From assembly GCF_000259075.1 (NCBI RefSeq), contig NZ_AJKI01000014.1:1-64000 (forward strand): a DNA stretch of 64,000 nt, written 5' to 3'. Origin of the DNA: Marinilabilia salmonicolor JCM 21150. GTDB taxonomy: Bacteria; Bacteroidota; Bacteroidia; Bacteroidales; Marinilabiliaceae. Under the pieces are notes generated by a model that saw only the letters and a list, made by a program, of their open reading frames with translations, did no database searches and had not been told where the DNA came from. Positions 7,372 through 16,767 of this stretch are shown piece by piece (positions within the stretch are counted from its first letter, which is position 1; the number at the start of each line of letters is the position of its first letter). A program made the position numbers and the translations under genes.

Positions 7372-10275
7372 ATGAACAACAAAAAGTTTAAAACAATATT
7401 TACCCTTATTTTTCTGCTTTTATCGATTTCCGTCATTGCCGGAAACTTTAAGGGCAACCATCCTCTCCTTGTCAATTACCAACCACGTCAATACCAGGCA
7501 GGACGCCAGATATGGGATATCGCTCAGGGAAAAAACGGACTGATGTACTTCGTTGCAGGAGAAATCCTGGAATACGGAGACCACCACTGGCATAGCATTC
7601 CCAATGAATCCGGCCACATTCTACGAAGTGTCCATTCATTGTCAGAAGATACGATTCTGGTAGGAGGAAACTATGAATTGGGATTATTTGTAAAAGATAA
7701 AATCCCCGGAGTACACCATTACAAGTCATTAACCGAACTTATTTCACAAGAGAACAGAGACTTTGGAGAAATCTGGCAAATAGAAGAGCACAACAACTCC
7801 TATTTTCTGCGCGCCGGAAAAGCTGTATTCCAATATACGGGGAACACAGTTCGCACTCTGTCCTATGGCTCCATCGTAGAACACATAGAATTTATCAATG
7901 ATACCTTATTTGTTCATCTTCAGGAAAAAGGTATAGGCACTTTAACAGATGGAGACTTCACCCCTATCCCCGGAGGTAAGCTATTACAAAATAAATTCGT
8001 AAGAGGGATTAAAAGGCTAAACAACGGAAGGTTATTCGTATTTACCCGAGAAAATGGCCTTTTCATTCAGGAAAAAGACACATTAATCAGCTTTAATGTT
8101 CCGGTAAATGAAATCATAAAGAAGGTAGGTATTGAAGAGGTATGTAATCTTTCCAGAGACCGGACTGCTATTGGAACAATTAAAGATGGGATTTTTATTA
8201 TAAACAATTCCGGACAGATTCTTCAACATATCAATAAGCAAAACGGCCTGACCAACAACACAATCTTATCTCTTACAACAGATTACAAGGGAAATCTTTG
8301 GGCAGGAATGGATAAGGGAATCGCCTATATGGAAACCAATTCTCCTTTTTCGGTAATCAACTCACCCGATGATATTGGAACCGGTTACGTTGCAGAAATG
8401 TTTGATAACAACCTGTATCTGGGGACCAATCAGGGATTGTTCAAGGCTGATACTTACGATTCAAAAGGAGAACTCTCTATCGGAGATGTAATTACTCCGG
8501 TTCCCAATACCACAGGACAAGTTTGGTCCCTGAACAAAATCAACGACCGCCTTTACAGCGGGCAACACAATGGAACATTTCTCATAAGTAACAACATGGG
8601 AAAGAAAGTTAATTCACTGGAAGGTGTGTGGACTATAAAAACCCTTCAAAGCATCCCCCATCTTCACCTTGCTTCTACATATCGAGGGTTCTTTCTGCTG
8701 GAACAAACAAACAATGGCGGACTGGATGTAGTAAAGAAGCTGGAGGTACCTGGTAATTCCCGGGAATTTATAGAGGATGCCTACGGAAATATCTGGCGAA
8801 CATCCGGGATCAATGAGATCATCCGATTCAGAATACACAAAACTGAATTAAAAGCAATTGACATCAAGAAATATGAACTTATTCACGAAGGAAAAATCCC
8901 GGAAAGAATCAAAATACTTGGAACCTACCAAAGACCTGTTTTTGCCACCGATATAGGGATATTCGAGTATGACCAGTCAACCAATCAATTTGTACCCATT
9001 GATTTTTTCAATAACATCTTTAAGCCAAATACATCACTTAATGAAATTCTGGAAGATGATTTCAACAGAGTCTGGTATTCGTCCCGCGACGAAATTGGTT
9101 ATTACTCAGCTGTATTGGGCCAGGTAAGACGTACATTCAAACTCTTCGAAAAAGTCAAAAGAGGCTACACCCATGGCTTTGGATATATCAAAGTACTCAG
9201 CGAAACAGATGTTCTTTTTCCATACGAAGAAGGGTTTATTCATTACAACGGGACTCCCAAAATAACGAACAACAAGGAGGAGTTATTCAAGGCTTATATC
9301 TCTGACGTAGAAACCCATTCTGCCCCGGAACGATGGATCGACAACAAAGAAAACTCTATCATTATCATTCCCGCCTATAAGCATGCAGAAAATTCCCTGC
9401 AGTTTTCTTTCACCTCCAACTCATTTGAAAATCCGGAGGCCGTCGAATACAGTTATATTCTTGATGGGTTCAATTCATCCTGGTCCGATTTTTCAAAGAA
9501 CACCATTATTAATTTCACCAATCTTAGGGAAGGAGATTATACCCTAAGAGTAAAAGCCCGGGACTTATATGGTTTTGTAGGAAAACCAGCACATTTTCAG
9601 TTCAGTGTCCTACCCCCTTTTTACCGTACGGTAGCGGCTTATATCTTTTACACTGTAATTGTGTTATTGAGTCTTGCAACAATGTATATTCTAAGGAAAA
9701 AGCAGCTAGTCCGCGAGCGAAACAAAATGGAGCTCCAAAAAAAGGAAGAACTTAAACTCCGGGAACAGGAATTTCAAAAGGAAAGACTCATTGCAAGGGA
9801 ACGCATAACTCACCTCGAAAACGAAAAATTACAACAGGACCTTAAATACAAAGCACGGGAGTTGTCTAACTCCACCATCAATGTACTCCACAAAAACGAA
9901 TTACTCCAAAACATAAAACAGGAAATACAACTAATGTCAAGTGAGAAGGATCTGGCTGCCAGAAATAGTAAAATAAAACAACTGATTAGAAACATTGACA
10001 TCGAACTGGAAAGCAGCAAAGATCTGGAGGTCTTTGACAGTAATCTGAATGCAGTTCACGAGGAATTTGTGGAACGACTTACCACCAGATTTCCGGGACT
10101 CACCTCCAATGATATCCGTTTGAGCATATTCCTGAAAATGAATAAAACCACCAAGGAAATAGCCACGTTAATGAATCTTTCCGTGAGAGGAGTGGAAACA
10201 AGTCGTTATCGGTTACGAAAAAAGATGGAACTGGACAGAGACGATAATCTCTCAGATGTCATAATGAGCATCTAA
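7372..10275 (+). CDS. Membrane-spanning glycan sensor-regulator: beta-propeller, Y_Y_Y domain, LuxR-type HTH
   Basis: 967 residues from the ATG at 7372, which opens directly on a signal peptide (MNNKKFKTIFTLIFLLLSIS). The periplasmic part holds repeated two-component-regulator-propeller blades (e.g. DYKGNLWAGMDKGIAYME, DDFNRVWYSSRDEIGYY) and a Y_Y_Y domain at ~673-748 (EYSYILDGFNSSWSDF). One membrane helix lies at ~753-773, then a ~110-residue charged coiled coil and a C-terminal LuxR/GerE-like HTH (TTKEIATLMNLSVRGVETSRYRLRKKM). There is no histidine kinase or receiver domain, so it is a one-component version of the hybrid two-component sensors common in polysaccharide loci. Divergent from susC and upstream of the GH operon, it probably controls both. 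Confidence 0.88.
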   Translation: MNNKKFKTIFTLIFLLLSISVIAGNFKGNHPLLVNYQPRQYQAGRQIWDIAQGKNGLMYFVAGEILEYGDHHWHSIPNESGHILRSVHSLSEDTILVGGNYELGLFVKDKIPGVHHYKSLTELISQENRDFGEIWQIEEHNNSYFLRAGKAVFQYTGNTVRTLSYGSIVEHIEFINDTLFVHLQEKGIGTLTDGDFTPIPGGKLLQNKFVRGIKRLNNGRLFVFTRENGLFIQEKDTLISFNVPVNEIIKKVGIEEVCNLSRDRTAIGTIKDGIFIINNSGQILQHINKQNGLTNNTILSLTTDYKGNLWAGMDKGIAYMETNSPFSVINSPDDIGTGYVAEMFDNNLYLGTNQGLFKADTYDSKGELSIGDVITPVPNTTGQVWSLNKINDRLYSGQHNGTFLISNNMGKKVNSLEGVWTIKTLQSIPHLHLASTYRGFFLLEQTNNGGLDVVKKLEVPGNSREFIEDAYGNIWRTSGINEIIRFRIHKTELKAIDIKKYELIHEGKIPERIKILGTYQRPVFATDIGIFEYDQSTNQFVPIDFFNNIFKPNTSLNEILEDDFNRVWYSSRDEIGYYSAVLGQVRRTFKLFEKVKRGYTHGFGYIKVLSETDVLFPYEEGFIHYNGTPKITNNKEELFKAYISDVETHSAPERWIDNKENSIIIIPAYKHAENSLQFSFTSNSFENPEAVEYSYILDGFNSSWSDFSKNTIINFTNLREGDYTLRVKARDLYGFVGKPAHFQFSVLPPFYRTVAAYIFYTVIVLLSLATMYILRKKQLVRERNKMELQKKEELKLREQEFQKERLIARERITHLENEKLQQDLKYKARELSNSTINVLHKNELLQNIKQEIQLMSSEKDLAARNSKIKQLIRNIDIELESSKDLEVFDSNLNAVHEEFVERLTTRFPGLTSNDIRLSIFLKMNKTTKEIATLMNLSVRGVETSRYRLRKKMELDRDDNLSDVIMSI

Positions 10276-10316
10276 CCCTCCACACTTATTCCCTCACAGA
10301 CACCAACTTAATACAC

Positions 10317-10407
10317 TGACGTGTTTTTGACGTATCCCCCGTAATACCCAGGCGTAAAACCCAAGTGTCTTAAAAATTGCTTTGATTTGTTTGCCATTGT
10401 ATAATTG
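10317..10407 (+). promoter_or_regulatory. Control region of the esterase-GH16-GH31 operon
   Basis: TGACGTG (10317-10323) and TGACGTA (10328-10334) form a direct repeat 11 bp apart, one helical turn. Downstream are TTTG at 10381-10384 and TATAATTG at 10400-10407, a near match to the Bacteroidota promoter with slightly short spacing. That places transcription start ~25 bp before the ATG at 10440. Confidence 0.4.
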
Positions 10408-10439
10408 CAAAACACTTCTCAAATCAAGACGACACAAAA

Positions 10440-12068
10440 ATGGGGAAAAAAATAAAATTCATTCTGATTTTAACAGCCGGGTTAGTCTCCATGCTTCTTT
10501 CCACTGCACAAAACAGTGCGTGGGACAATACCAACAACAAGCAATGGCCACTGAACTTTGAAATAGTTCAGATCCAATCATCTGCTGACGGACAATTTCA
10601 GAATGCCCGGATATTTAATTCAACAAAAAAGAGTCCCCAACCATTAATTGTTTCGCTACACACCTGGAGTGGCAATTTCAACCAGAAAGATCCGCTGGCC
10701 CAGGAAATCATTTTGCGTGACTGGAATTATATACACCCAGACTTCAGAGGTCCAAACAACACACCTCAGTCATGTGCCAGTCGTTTGGCTCTTCAGGACA
10801 TTGAAGATGCCATTGATTATGCAACAAGCAACATGAATGTGGACATCTCAGAAATCCACATAATAGGTGTTTCTGGAGGAGGACATGCCACATTGGCTGC
10901 TTATATGACACTCAATCGTCAAATCAAAAGCTTTAATGCTTGGGTTCCCATTTCCGATGTGGAAGCATGGTACTGGGAGAGTTTAGGTCGAGACCTGAAA
11001 TATTCATCTGACATCAAAAACATCACCAGTTCTAATGAGATACTGAATAAAACAGAAGCCCGAAAGCGATCGCCACTCTACATGGATTTCAACAAAAATC
11101 TTCGCAAAGGAGCATCTCTTCAGATATTTGCAGGGATACACGATGGATACACAGGTTCTGTTCCAATCAGCCATTCCATCCATTTTTTTAACAAAATACT
11201 GTCGCAAACAGCCCCGCAATATAAAAATCTGATAATCAGCGACAGCCTCAGTTTGTCCCTGATTACAAAACGCATGAATCAGGACGAACCTGAATCCTTC
11301 TTAGGAAAAAGAAAGATTCATCTCAGCAGACAAGCTCCGGAAATAGGACTAACTATCTTTGAAGGAGGACATGAAATGATTGTTCCCCAGGCATTATCCT
11401 TAATGCCTGTTTACGGATCGATTAGAAAGGAAAGATATAATATTCTGACCATAGGGGATTCAAATGGAGCTGCTGAGGATGGATGGCCGCAGCAGCTGTC
11501 TAAACTATTGCCTTACAGCAAGATCATTAATAAGTCCGTTGCAGGTAATACCATCGGTTTTGATAATCTGAACCGATCAGAACTGAACACACTCAAAAAC
11601 ATTGATCATTTCATAACTGAAACACTGGATTCATTAAAGCAACAATCTCCTGATTTTATAATCATAGAACTGGGAACCAACGACGCCAAACAGGTATTCG
11701 CCAAACGTCAAAATGAGGTACCGAAAAACATGTCTTTACTGATAAAGAAAATCAAATCAAACTTTTCTTCAGCACAAAAGAACATCCCGGAAATTATTCT
11801 CCTTTCAGCTCCTCCTATGAATAAAGATAAATACGATAAGGAAAAATACGGAGGAGGCAATCAACGATTAAAGAAAAACAATAAATCATTCGAAAAACTG
11901 GCAAAAAAACACCAGATAACTTTTCTTAATAATTTCCCCATGTTAAAATCTCAAAACAATGACATTACCAAGGACGGCGTGCACCTAACAGAAAAGGCGC
12001 AGTTCGATATTGCTGTCATGATTCGTAAGGCTGTTCTGAAAAAGGATATTGATTTCAAGACGAAATAA
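10440..12068 (+). CDS. Secreted two-domain esterase: alpha/beta hydrolase fused to SGNH hydrolase
   Basis: 542 residues with a signal peptide (MGKKIKFILILTAGLVSMLL). Residues ~45-310 form a prolyl-oligopeptidase-like alpha/beta hydrolase with nucleophile elbow GVSGGG (Ser ~145). Residues ~335-530 are an SGNH/GDSL hydrolase with block I GDSN (~340), block III GTND (~412) and block V DGVHL (Asp ~512, His ~515). SGNH and alpha/beta enzymes of this kind in glycan loci remove acetyl or other ester groups from polysaccharides; the ester here is not known. It heads the operon with GH16 and two GH31 genes (31 bp to the next gene), which suggests deacylation before or during depolymerisation. Confidence 0.82.
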   Translation: MGKKIKFILILTAGLVSMLLSTAQNSAWDNTNNKQWPLNFEIVQIQSSADGQFQNARIFNSTKKSPQPLIVSLHTWSGNFNQKDPLAQEIILRDWNYIHPDFRGPNNTPQSCASRLALQDIEDAIDYATSNMNVDISEIHIIGVSGGGHATLAAYMTLNRQIKSFNAWVPISDVEAWYWESLGRDLKYSSDIKNITSSNEILNKTEARKRSPLYMDFNKNLRKGASLQIFAGIHDGYTGSVPISHSIHFFNKILSQTAPQYKNLIISDSLSLSLITKRMNQDEPESFLGKRKIHLSRQAPEIGLTIFEGGHEMIVPQALSLMPVYGSIRKERYNILTIGDSNGAAEDGWPQQLSKLLPYSKIINKSVAGNTIGFDNLNRSELNTLKNIDHFITETLDSLKQQSPDFIIIELGTNDAKQVFAKRQNEVPKNMSLLIKKIKSNFSSAQKNIPEIILLSAPPMNKDKYDKEKYGGGNQRLKKNNKSFEKLAKKHQITFLNNFPMLKSQNNDITKDGVHLTEKAQFDIAVMIRKAVLKKDIDFKTK

Positions 12069-12099
12069 AAGAATAAAAATCAAATAAACCACACACAAA

Positions 12100-12894
12100 A
12101 TGAAGACTCCAGTTTATCTTATCATTCTAATCACATCTGTTCTGATGTTCTCCTCATGCACTAATAACAATGAGTGGGAGTTGGCATGGGCCGATGAATT
12201 CAATTACAAAGGATTGCCCGACTCCACAAAATGGATGTATGAATACGGTCCTCCTTACAAAAACAGAGAAAAACAGTTTTACGAAAAAGAAAACCTCAAA
12301 TACAGCCGTGTGGAAAACGGCCATCTCATCATTGAGGCCCATAAAGAAAAGCGAGAAGGAGCAGACTATGTTTCAGCAAGTCTGCGTACCAGCGGGAAAA
12401 AAGAATTTCTGTATGGAAGGATTGAAGCGCGCCTAAAAATGCCAAAGGGTCGTGGTACATGGCCCGCTTTCTGGATGTTGGGAACAAACATCAAAGATGC
12501 AGGTTGGCCGGGCTGTGGCGAGCTGGACATCATGGAATATGTAGGCTATGATCAGGAGGTAGTACATGCCAATATTCACACCACTGCATTCAATCACATG
12601 GCTGGCACCAACAAAGGAGACAGCATAAAAGTCAAAAAGCCGTATGACCAATTTCATATTTATGCAATGGAATGGCATAAGGACAAGATTGATTTCTTTG
12701 TGGATAACGAGAAGTATTTCACTTTTGAAAAACCTTCCGACAAAGTTGAAGAATGGCCCTTTAACAAACCTCAGTTTCTGATTATCAACCTGGCAATTGG
12801 AGGAAACTGGGGTGGAAAACAGGGAATTGATGACAGCCTATTCCCGCATCGTTACTACATAGATTATATACGCTATTACAAAAAAAACAATTAG
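12100..12894 (+). CDS. GH16 endo-glycosidase lipoprotein (laminarinase-like)
   Basis: 264 residues with a lipoprotein signal (lipobox Cys 20). The GH16 catalytic strand is ELDIMEY: nucleophile Glu ~141, assisting Asp ~143, acid/base Glu ~146, with the extra Met typical of the laminarinase/lichenase-like clade. WPAFWMLG and NLAIGGNWGG, seen in bacterial beta-1,3-glucanases, are also present. GH16_3 enzymes cut beta-1,3-glucans, but close relatives act as endo-beta-galactosidases on O-glycans, and GH20 plus GH31 neighbours make that alternative worth keeping. It is surface or periplasmic, and lies in one operon with the GH31 genes. Confidence 0.9.
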   Translation: MKTPVYLIILITSVLMFSSCTNNNEWELAWADEFNYKGLPDSTKWMYEYGPPYKNREKQFYEKENLKYSRVENGHLIIEAHKEKREGADYVSASLRTSGKKEFLYGRIEARLKMPKGRGTWPAFWMLGTNIKDAGWPGCGELDIMEYVGYDQEVVHANIHTTAFNHMAGTNKGDSIKVKKPYDQFHIYAMEWHKDKIDFFVDNEKYFTFEKPSDKVEEWPFNKPQFLIINLAIGGNWGGKQGIDDSLFPHRYYIDYIRYYKKNN

Positions 12895-12926
12895 AGATCT
12901 ATTCATCTTAATAAATACGCATCACC

Positions 12927-14708
12927 ATGAAACAAATACTCAAAATATCATTGGCAATTTACTTTTCTCTTTTTATAGCTTGCACACCAGCCAAAGAAGA
13001 AGCCACCTTCAAGCATCCTGATCCCGAGACCATGGATGAAAATGTCATACTTCCGCCATCATGGGCTTTCGGAGTTCTTTACGGAGGATACACCAATCAG
13101 GAAGAGACCATCGAACGCATCCAGGAAATCCAGGCACACGACTATCCCATTGACGGATACTTTATTGACTCCTGGTTTTGGGATTATGAAAATCATGGCA
13201 GCGGCCCTGACAAGTACATTGATTTTGTGGCTGATACCATCTCTTATCCCGACCGAGTAGCCCTTTGGTCGTTCATGGAAGACAACAATATCAAAGGCGG
13301 GTTCTGGATTTGGGATTGCATCCAAAAAACAGGCAATGAAGAAGCCTTTGAGGATTTTAAGTCAAAGGGATATTTCAGTGACATACACATCAACACAGGA
13401 TCCTGGCACAATTCAAATACCACCACTGATATGTACCAAGAAGGAGATGATTCCACCCCGCAAACTCCCACAGGAAACATTGACTTTAAGAACCCTGAAG
13501 CTGTGGCCTATTTCAAACAACAAATCAAACATTTTTTTGATGAAGGTGCTGATTTCATCAAACTGGATCGCACTGCCGAAATTTCTGTCTGCAAAGCAAT
13601 GTTTGAAGCCACGCAGGAATTAGGCAAAGAGACTGAAGGCAGAGGCTTTATCATGTCGCATTCCTCACATGGGACTGATTCGGAAGAATTTAAACGTTAC
13701 CCTACCAAATGGACAGGCGACAGCCGTGGAGATTGGAGTCTGGATAAGCCTACCAAAGAATTCTTTTCCTGGGTACCCAAACACGCCCTGAAGGAAAACA
13801 TTGAAGCCTATACTGACCCGGATAACCACAAAAGTGCCATTCCCTTCCTGACAATGGACATGGGTGGGTTTCAAATGGGGAAAAAAGTTGAGGTAAGTGA
13901 GGAACTGTTTATCCGATGGATGCAATTCGCTATATTCACCCCCATCACCGAACTCTTTACACAACCCGAAAACCCCACATCTAACTTACCATATAAATAC
14001 TCGGAACGAGCAGACACCCTTTTCAGAAACTACGCCCACCTGAGAATGCAACTATTTCCCTACATCTATTCTTATGCCCATCAAACCAGGCTGACAGGCA
14101 AGAATATGATACAAAAGCTTCCCGAATCCATCCACGAATACACCTTTGGCAAAGAGATGATTGTTGCCCCTATTTTCACCCAAGGAGCAACTACCAGGGA
14201 AATAAAACTCCCTGCCGGAAACTGGATTCATTTTCAATCAGGAACAAAATACCAGGGGAACCAATCGCATACCGTAGATGCCCCCCTGGAGGAGATTCCG
14301 GTTTTTATTAAAGAAGGTGCGATAGTACCTTCCCGCAAATATGCTCCTTCTATAGAAGCAGGAAACAACAAAACCATTGACCTGCATATATTTCCAGGAA
14401 GCAACTCCTCATTTTCTCTCATTGAAGATGATGGCACCAGCAATGATTATCTGGAAGGTATTTACGCAAAAACAGAATTGATGCTCGAAAGCGACAGCAC
14501 CTCCTCTGTATTGACCATACAACCGGTACAAGGTTCTTACAAGGGAATGCCGGAAAAGAGAACATGGAATATCAACATCCATACATCCTCAACAATAAAA
14601 TCCATCTCACTCAACGGAGAGAAAAGTTCAGGCACCAACCTTACAAAGAACATTTTCTCTTTCAACAGCGATGTAAACAAACTAAACAAAATACAAATTA
14701 AACATTAA
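12927..14708 (+). CDS. GH31 glycosidase lipoprotein, copy 1
   Basis: 593 residues; lipoprotein signal with Cys ~19. The (beta/alpha)8 barrel begins at about residue 42 (PPSWAFGVLYGGYTNQEE). The nucleophile motif is FIKLDRT (Asp ~214) and the acid/base motif WTGD (Asp ~265). C-terminal beta domains with IFVxEGAIVP-like and LIEDDGTSNDY segments follow. The usual N-terminal beta-sandwich of ~200 residues is absent. GH31 enzymes release alpha-linked sugars (glucose, xylose, galactose, GalNAc by subfamily); the substrate is not decidable here. It is a tandem paralogue of the next gene and is 32 bp after the GH16 gene. Confidence 0.88.
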   Translation: MKQILKISLAIYFSLFIACTPAKEEATFKHPDPETMDENVILPPSWAFGVLYGGYTNQEETIERIQEIQAHDYPIDGYFIDSWFWDYENHGSGPDKYIDFVADTISYPDRVALWSFMEDNNIKGGFWIWDCIQKTGNEEAFEDFKSKGYFSDIHINTGSWHNSNTTTDMYQEGDDSTPQTPTGNIDFKNPEAVAYFKQQIKHFFDEGADFIKLDRTAEISVCKAMFEATQELGKETEGRGFIMSHSSHGTDSEEFKRYPTKWTGDSRGDWSLDKPTKEFFSWVPKHALKENIEAYTDPDNHKSAIPFLTMDMGGFQMGKKVEVSEELFIRWMQFAIFTPITELFTQPENPTSNLPYKYSERADTLFRNYAHLRMQLFPYIYSYAHQTRLTGKNMIQKLPESIHEYTFGKEMIVAPIFTQGATTREIKLPAGNWIHFQSGTKYQGNQSHTVDAPLEEIPVFIKEGAIVPSRKYAPSIEAGNNKTIDLHIFPGSNSSFSLIEDDGTSNDYLEGIYAKTELMLESDSTSSVLTIQPVQGSYKGMPEKRTWNINIHTSSTIKSISLNGEKSSGTNLTKNIFSFNSDVNKLNKIQIKH

Positions 14709-14800
14709 GGATGATTTAACCCGGGATACTTTTCATCATCAACCAAAAAGAAACACCCCGGAAATCAATTCCGTATGTTTAATAATTTAAAAGCAAAACA

Positions 14801-16597
14801 ATGAAAAGAATCATTTATACAAGTCTTCTGTTCGTCATGAGCATCCTCCTGAACTGGGGATGCTCTTCCACGGGCGGAGGGCCAGACAGAACTTTTAGGC
14901 ATCCGGCACCGGCCAATCTGGACAGCAACATCATCATTCCTCCAGCCTGGTCCTTTGGGGTACTTTACGGAGGCTACACCAACCAGGAAGAGACCATCGA
15001 ACGAATAAAAAAAATCAGAGAACATGATTATCCCATTGATGCCTACTGGATAGATTCCTGGTTTTGGAGCTACGACGATCAGGGAATGGGCCCCCATAAA
15101 TACATCGACTTTGTGGCCGACACCACTGCATATCCTGACAGAGAAGCCATGTGGAGCTTCATGGAAAAACACAATATTAAAGGCGGTTTCTGGGTTTGGG
15201 ATTGTATCCAGAAAACCGGAAACGAAGAAGCTTTTGAAGACTTCAAAGAAAGAGGTTTCTTCAGAAACATCTACAACAATACCAATCCATGGCACAACAA
15301 GAGCACTAGCACAGCCATGCACATCGAAGGAGAAAACGATCAACAAGGAACGCCCACCGGAAATATCGACTTCGAAAACCCGGAGGCCGCAGCCTATTTC
15401 AAAAAACGGATGAAACCATTGATGGATGAAGGGGCTGATTTCATCAAGCTGGACAGGACTTCTGCCATTCCGGTCACCCGCACCATGTTTGAAATCACCC
15501 AGGAACTGGGACATGAAACAGAAGGCCGTGGATTTATTCTCGCCCACACCGGAGGAATGGACAGTGAGGAATACAAGCGCTATCCGGCCAAATGGACCGA
15601 TGACACCAGGATGGACTGGACCGTGGAAGAACCAACCAAAGATTTTCATTCGTGGGTTCCCAGAGTAGCGTTCAAGGAAAATATAGCCATGTTCACTGAT
15701 CCTGATAGCCGCCATAGTGAGGTTCCTTTTATGACACAGGATTTGGGGGGATTCGATATGGGAATCACTGACGAGCTGGATGAAGAGTTGTATCATCGCT
15801 GGATGCAGTTTGCAATATTCAGTCCCATCACTGAAGTTTTCACTCAGCCGGAGAATCCAACGGCCAATATGCCCTATAATTATTCAGAAAAAGCAGACAG
15901 TCTTTTTAGGAAATATGCTCATCTTCGAATGAAATTATTCCCTTACATCTATTCCTATGCAAAAAGAATGCGTCTGGAATGCCAACACATCATTGGTAAA
16001 TTTCCCAACCACATTTATCAATACATGTTCGGTGGTCAACTACTGATTGCACCTGTTTACAAACAGGAAGAAATATCCCGCGAGGTTTTCCTTCCACAAG
16101 GTACCTGGACAAACTTTTGGAGCGGCGAACAAATAAAAGGGGGACGTACAGTAGAAACGTATGCCCCGACGAGCCAGATTCCTGTATTTGTAAAACAGGG
16201 AGCTATTATCCCCATGCGTGAATACGCCTCTTCCATAGAAACAGGATCCAATGATAAATTACATATACATCTCTATCCGGGGGCTGACGGAACCTTCACA
16301 TTAATTGAAGATGACGGTATCAGTAACGACTACATGGAAGGTATTTATGCCAAAACGGAAATGCACCTGAAAACTAAAGGAAACCAGGCTATCCTGACAA
16401 TCGATCCGTTATTGGGATACTACGATAATATGCAGGAACAACGTACCTGGATTTTTCACATCCACCATCCGGAGCCATTGGGAGAGATGCTCATCAACGG
16501 AGAAAAAATATCATTTTCTAAAAATGGTGAAACAATAGTTTCATCAGAATTTAGCAACAGCAAGTACGAAGAGACACAGGTGGTAATTAATTACTAA
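14801..16597 (+). CDS. GH31 glycosidase lipoprotein, copy 2
   Basis: 598 residues, lipobox Cys ~21. It is colinear with copy 1 over its whole length and shares long identical stretches such as FGVLYGGYTNQEETIERI. The nucleophile is in FIKLDRT (Asp ~218). In the acid/base motif the Gly of WTGD is Asp (WTDD, Asp ~268), so the two copies may differ in specificity. It too lacks the N-terminal beta-sandwich. The 92-bp gap from copy 1 shows no obvious promoter. It is last in the operon, and a strong hairpin terminator follows. A tandem duplication followed by divergence is the simplest history. Confidence 0.88.
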   Translation: MKRIIYTSLLFVMSILLNWGCSSTGGGPDRTFRHPAPANLDSNIIIPPAWSFGVLYGGYTNQEETIERIKKIREHDYPIDAYWIDSWFWSYDDQGMGPHKYIDFVADTTAYPDREAMWSFMEKHNIKGGFWVWDCIQKTGNEEAFEDFKERGFFRNIYNNTNPWHNKSTSTAMHIEGENDQQGTPTGNIDFENPEAAAYFKKRMKPLMDEGADFIKLDRTSAIPVTRTMFEITQELGHETEGRGFILAHTGGMDSEEYKRYPAKWTDDTRMDWTVEEPTKDFHSWVPRVAFKENIAMFTDPDSRHSEVPFMTQDLGGFDMGITDELDEELYHRWMQFAIFSPITEVFTQPENPTANMPYNYSEKADSLFRKYAHLRMKLFPYIYSYAKRMRLECQHIIGKFPNHIYQYMFGGQLLIAPVYKQEEISREVFLPQGTWTNFWSGEQIKGGRTVETYAPTSQIPVFVKQGAIIPMREYASSIETGSNDKLHIHLYPGADGTFTLIEDDGISNDYMEGIYAKTEMHLKTKGNQAILTIDPLLGYYDNMQEQRTWIFHIHHPEPLGEMLINGEKISFSKNGETIVSSEFSNSKYEETQVVINY

Positions 16598-16614
16598 GCC
16601 CCCTTTCACACACA

Positions 16615-16660
16615 AAAAGAAACAGGAGGAAATCAGTTGATATTCTTCCTGTTTCTTTAT
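16615..16660 (+). terminator. Terminator of the locus 1 GH operon
   Basis: AAAGAAACAGGAGGAA (16616-16631) pairs with TTCTTCCTGTTTCTTT (16643-16658) with a single mismatch. It lies ~20 bp after the second GH31 stop. Confidence 0.75.
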
Positions 16661-16712
16661 CATATTCTCCCTCATCACCGGATCGATTAAATCCTATCTT
16701 TTCACCTTTTGC

Positions 16713-16748
16713 AAAAAAAGACCCGAGATACTATTGCTCCCGGGTTTT
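16713..16748 (-). terminator. Terminator of the GH20 gene
   Basis: On the minus strand ACCCGGGAG pairs with CTCGGGT and is followed by TCTTTTTTT. Lies ~20 bp past the GH20 stop. Confidence 0.75.
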
Positions 16749-16767
16749 TAGATAAATGTTCATAAAT

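Noticed and set aside
14765-15796. 343-codon open frame on the minus strand opposite the second GH31 gene
   Set aside because: It is fully antisense to a clear GH31 gene with intact motifs, and its translation shows no family pattern; a codon-bias shadow.
12100-16597. Assigning locus 1 firmly to laminarin or to mucin-like O-glycans
   Set aside because: GH16 motifs fit beta-1,3-glucanases, but the GH20 and unusual GH31 neighbours point elsewhere; the sequence alone does not decide.
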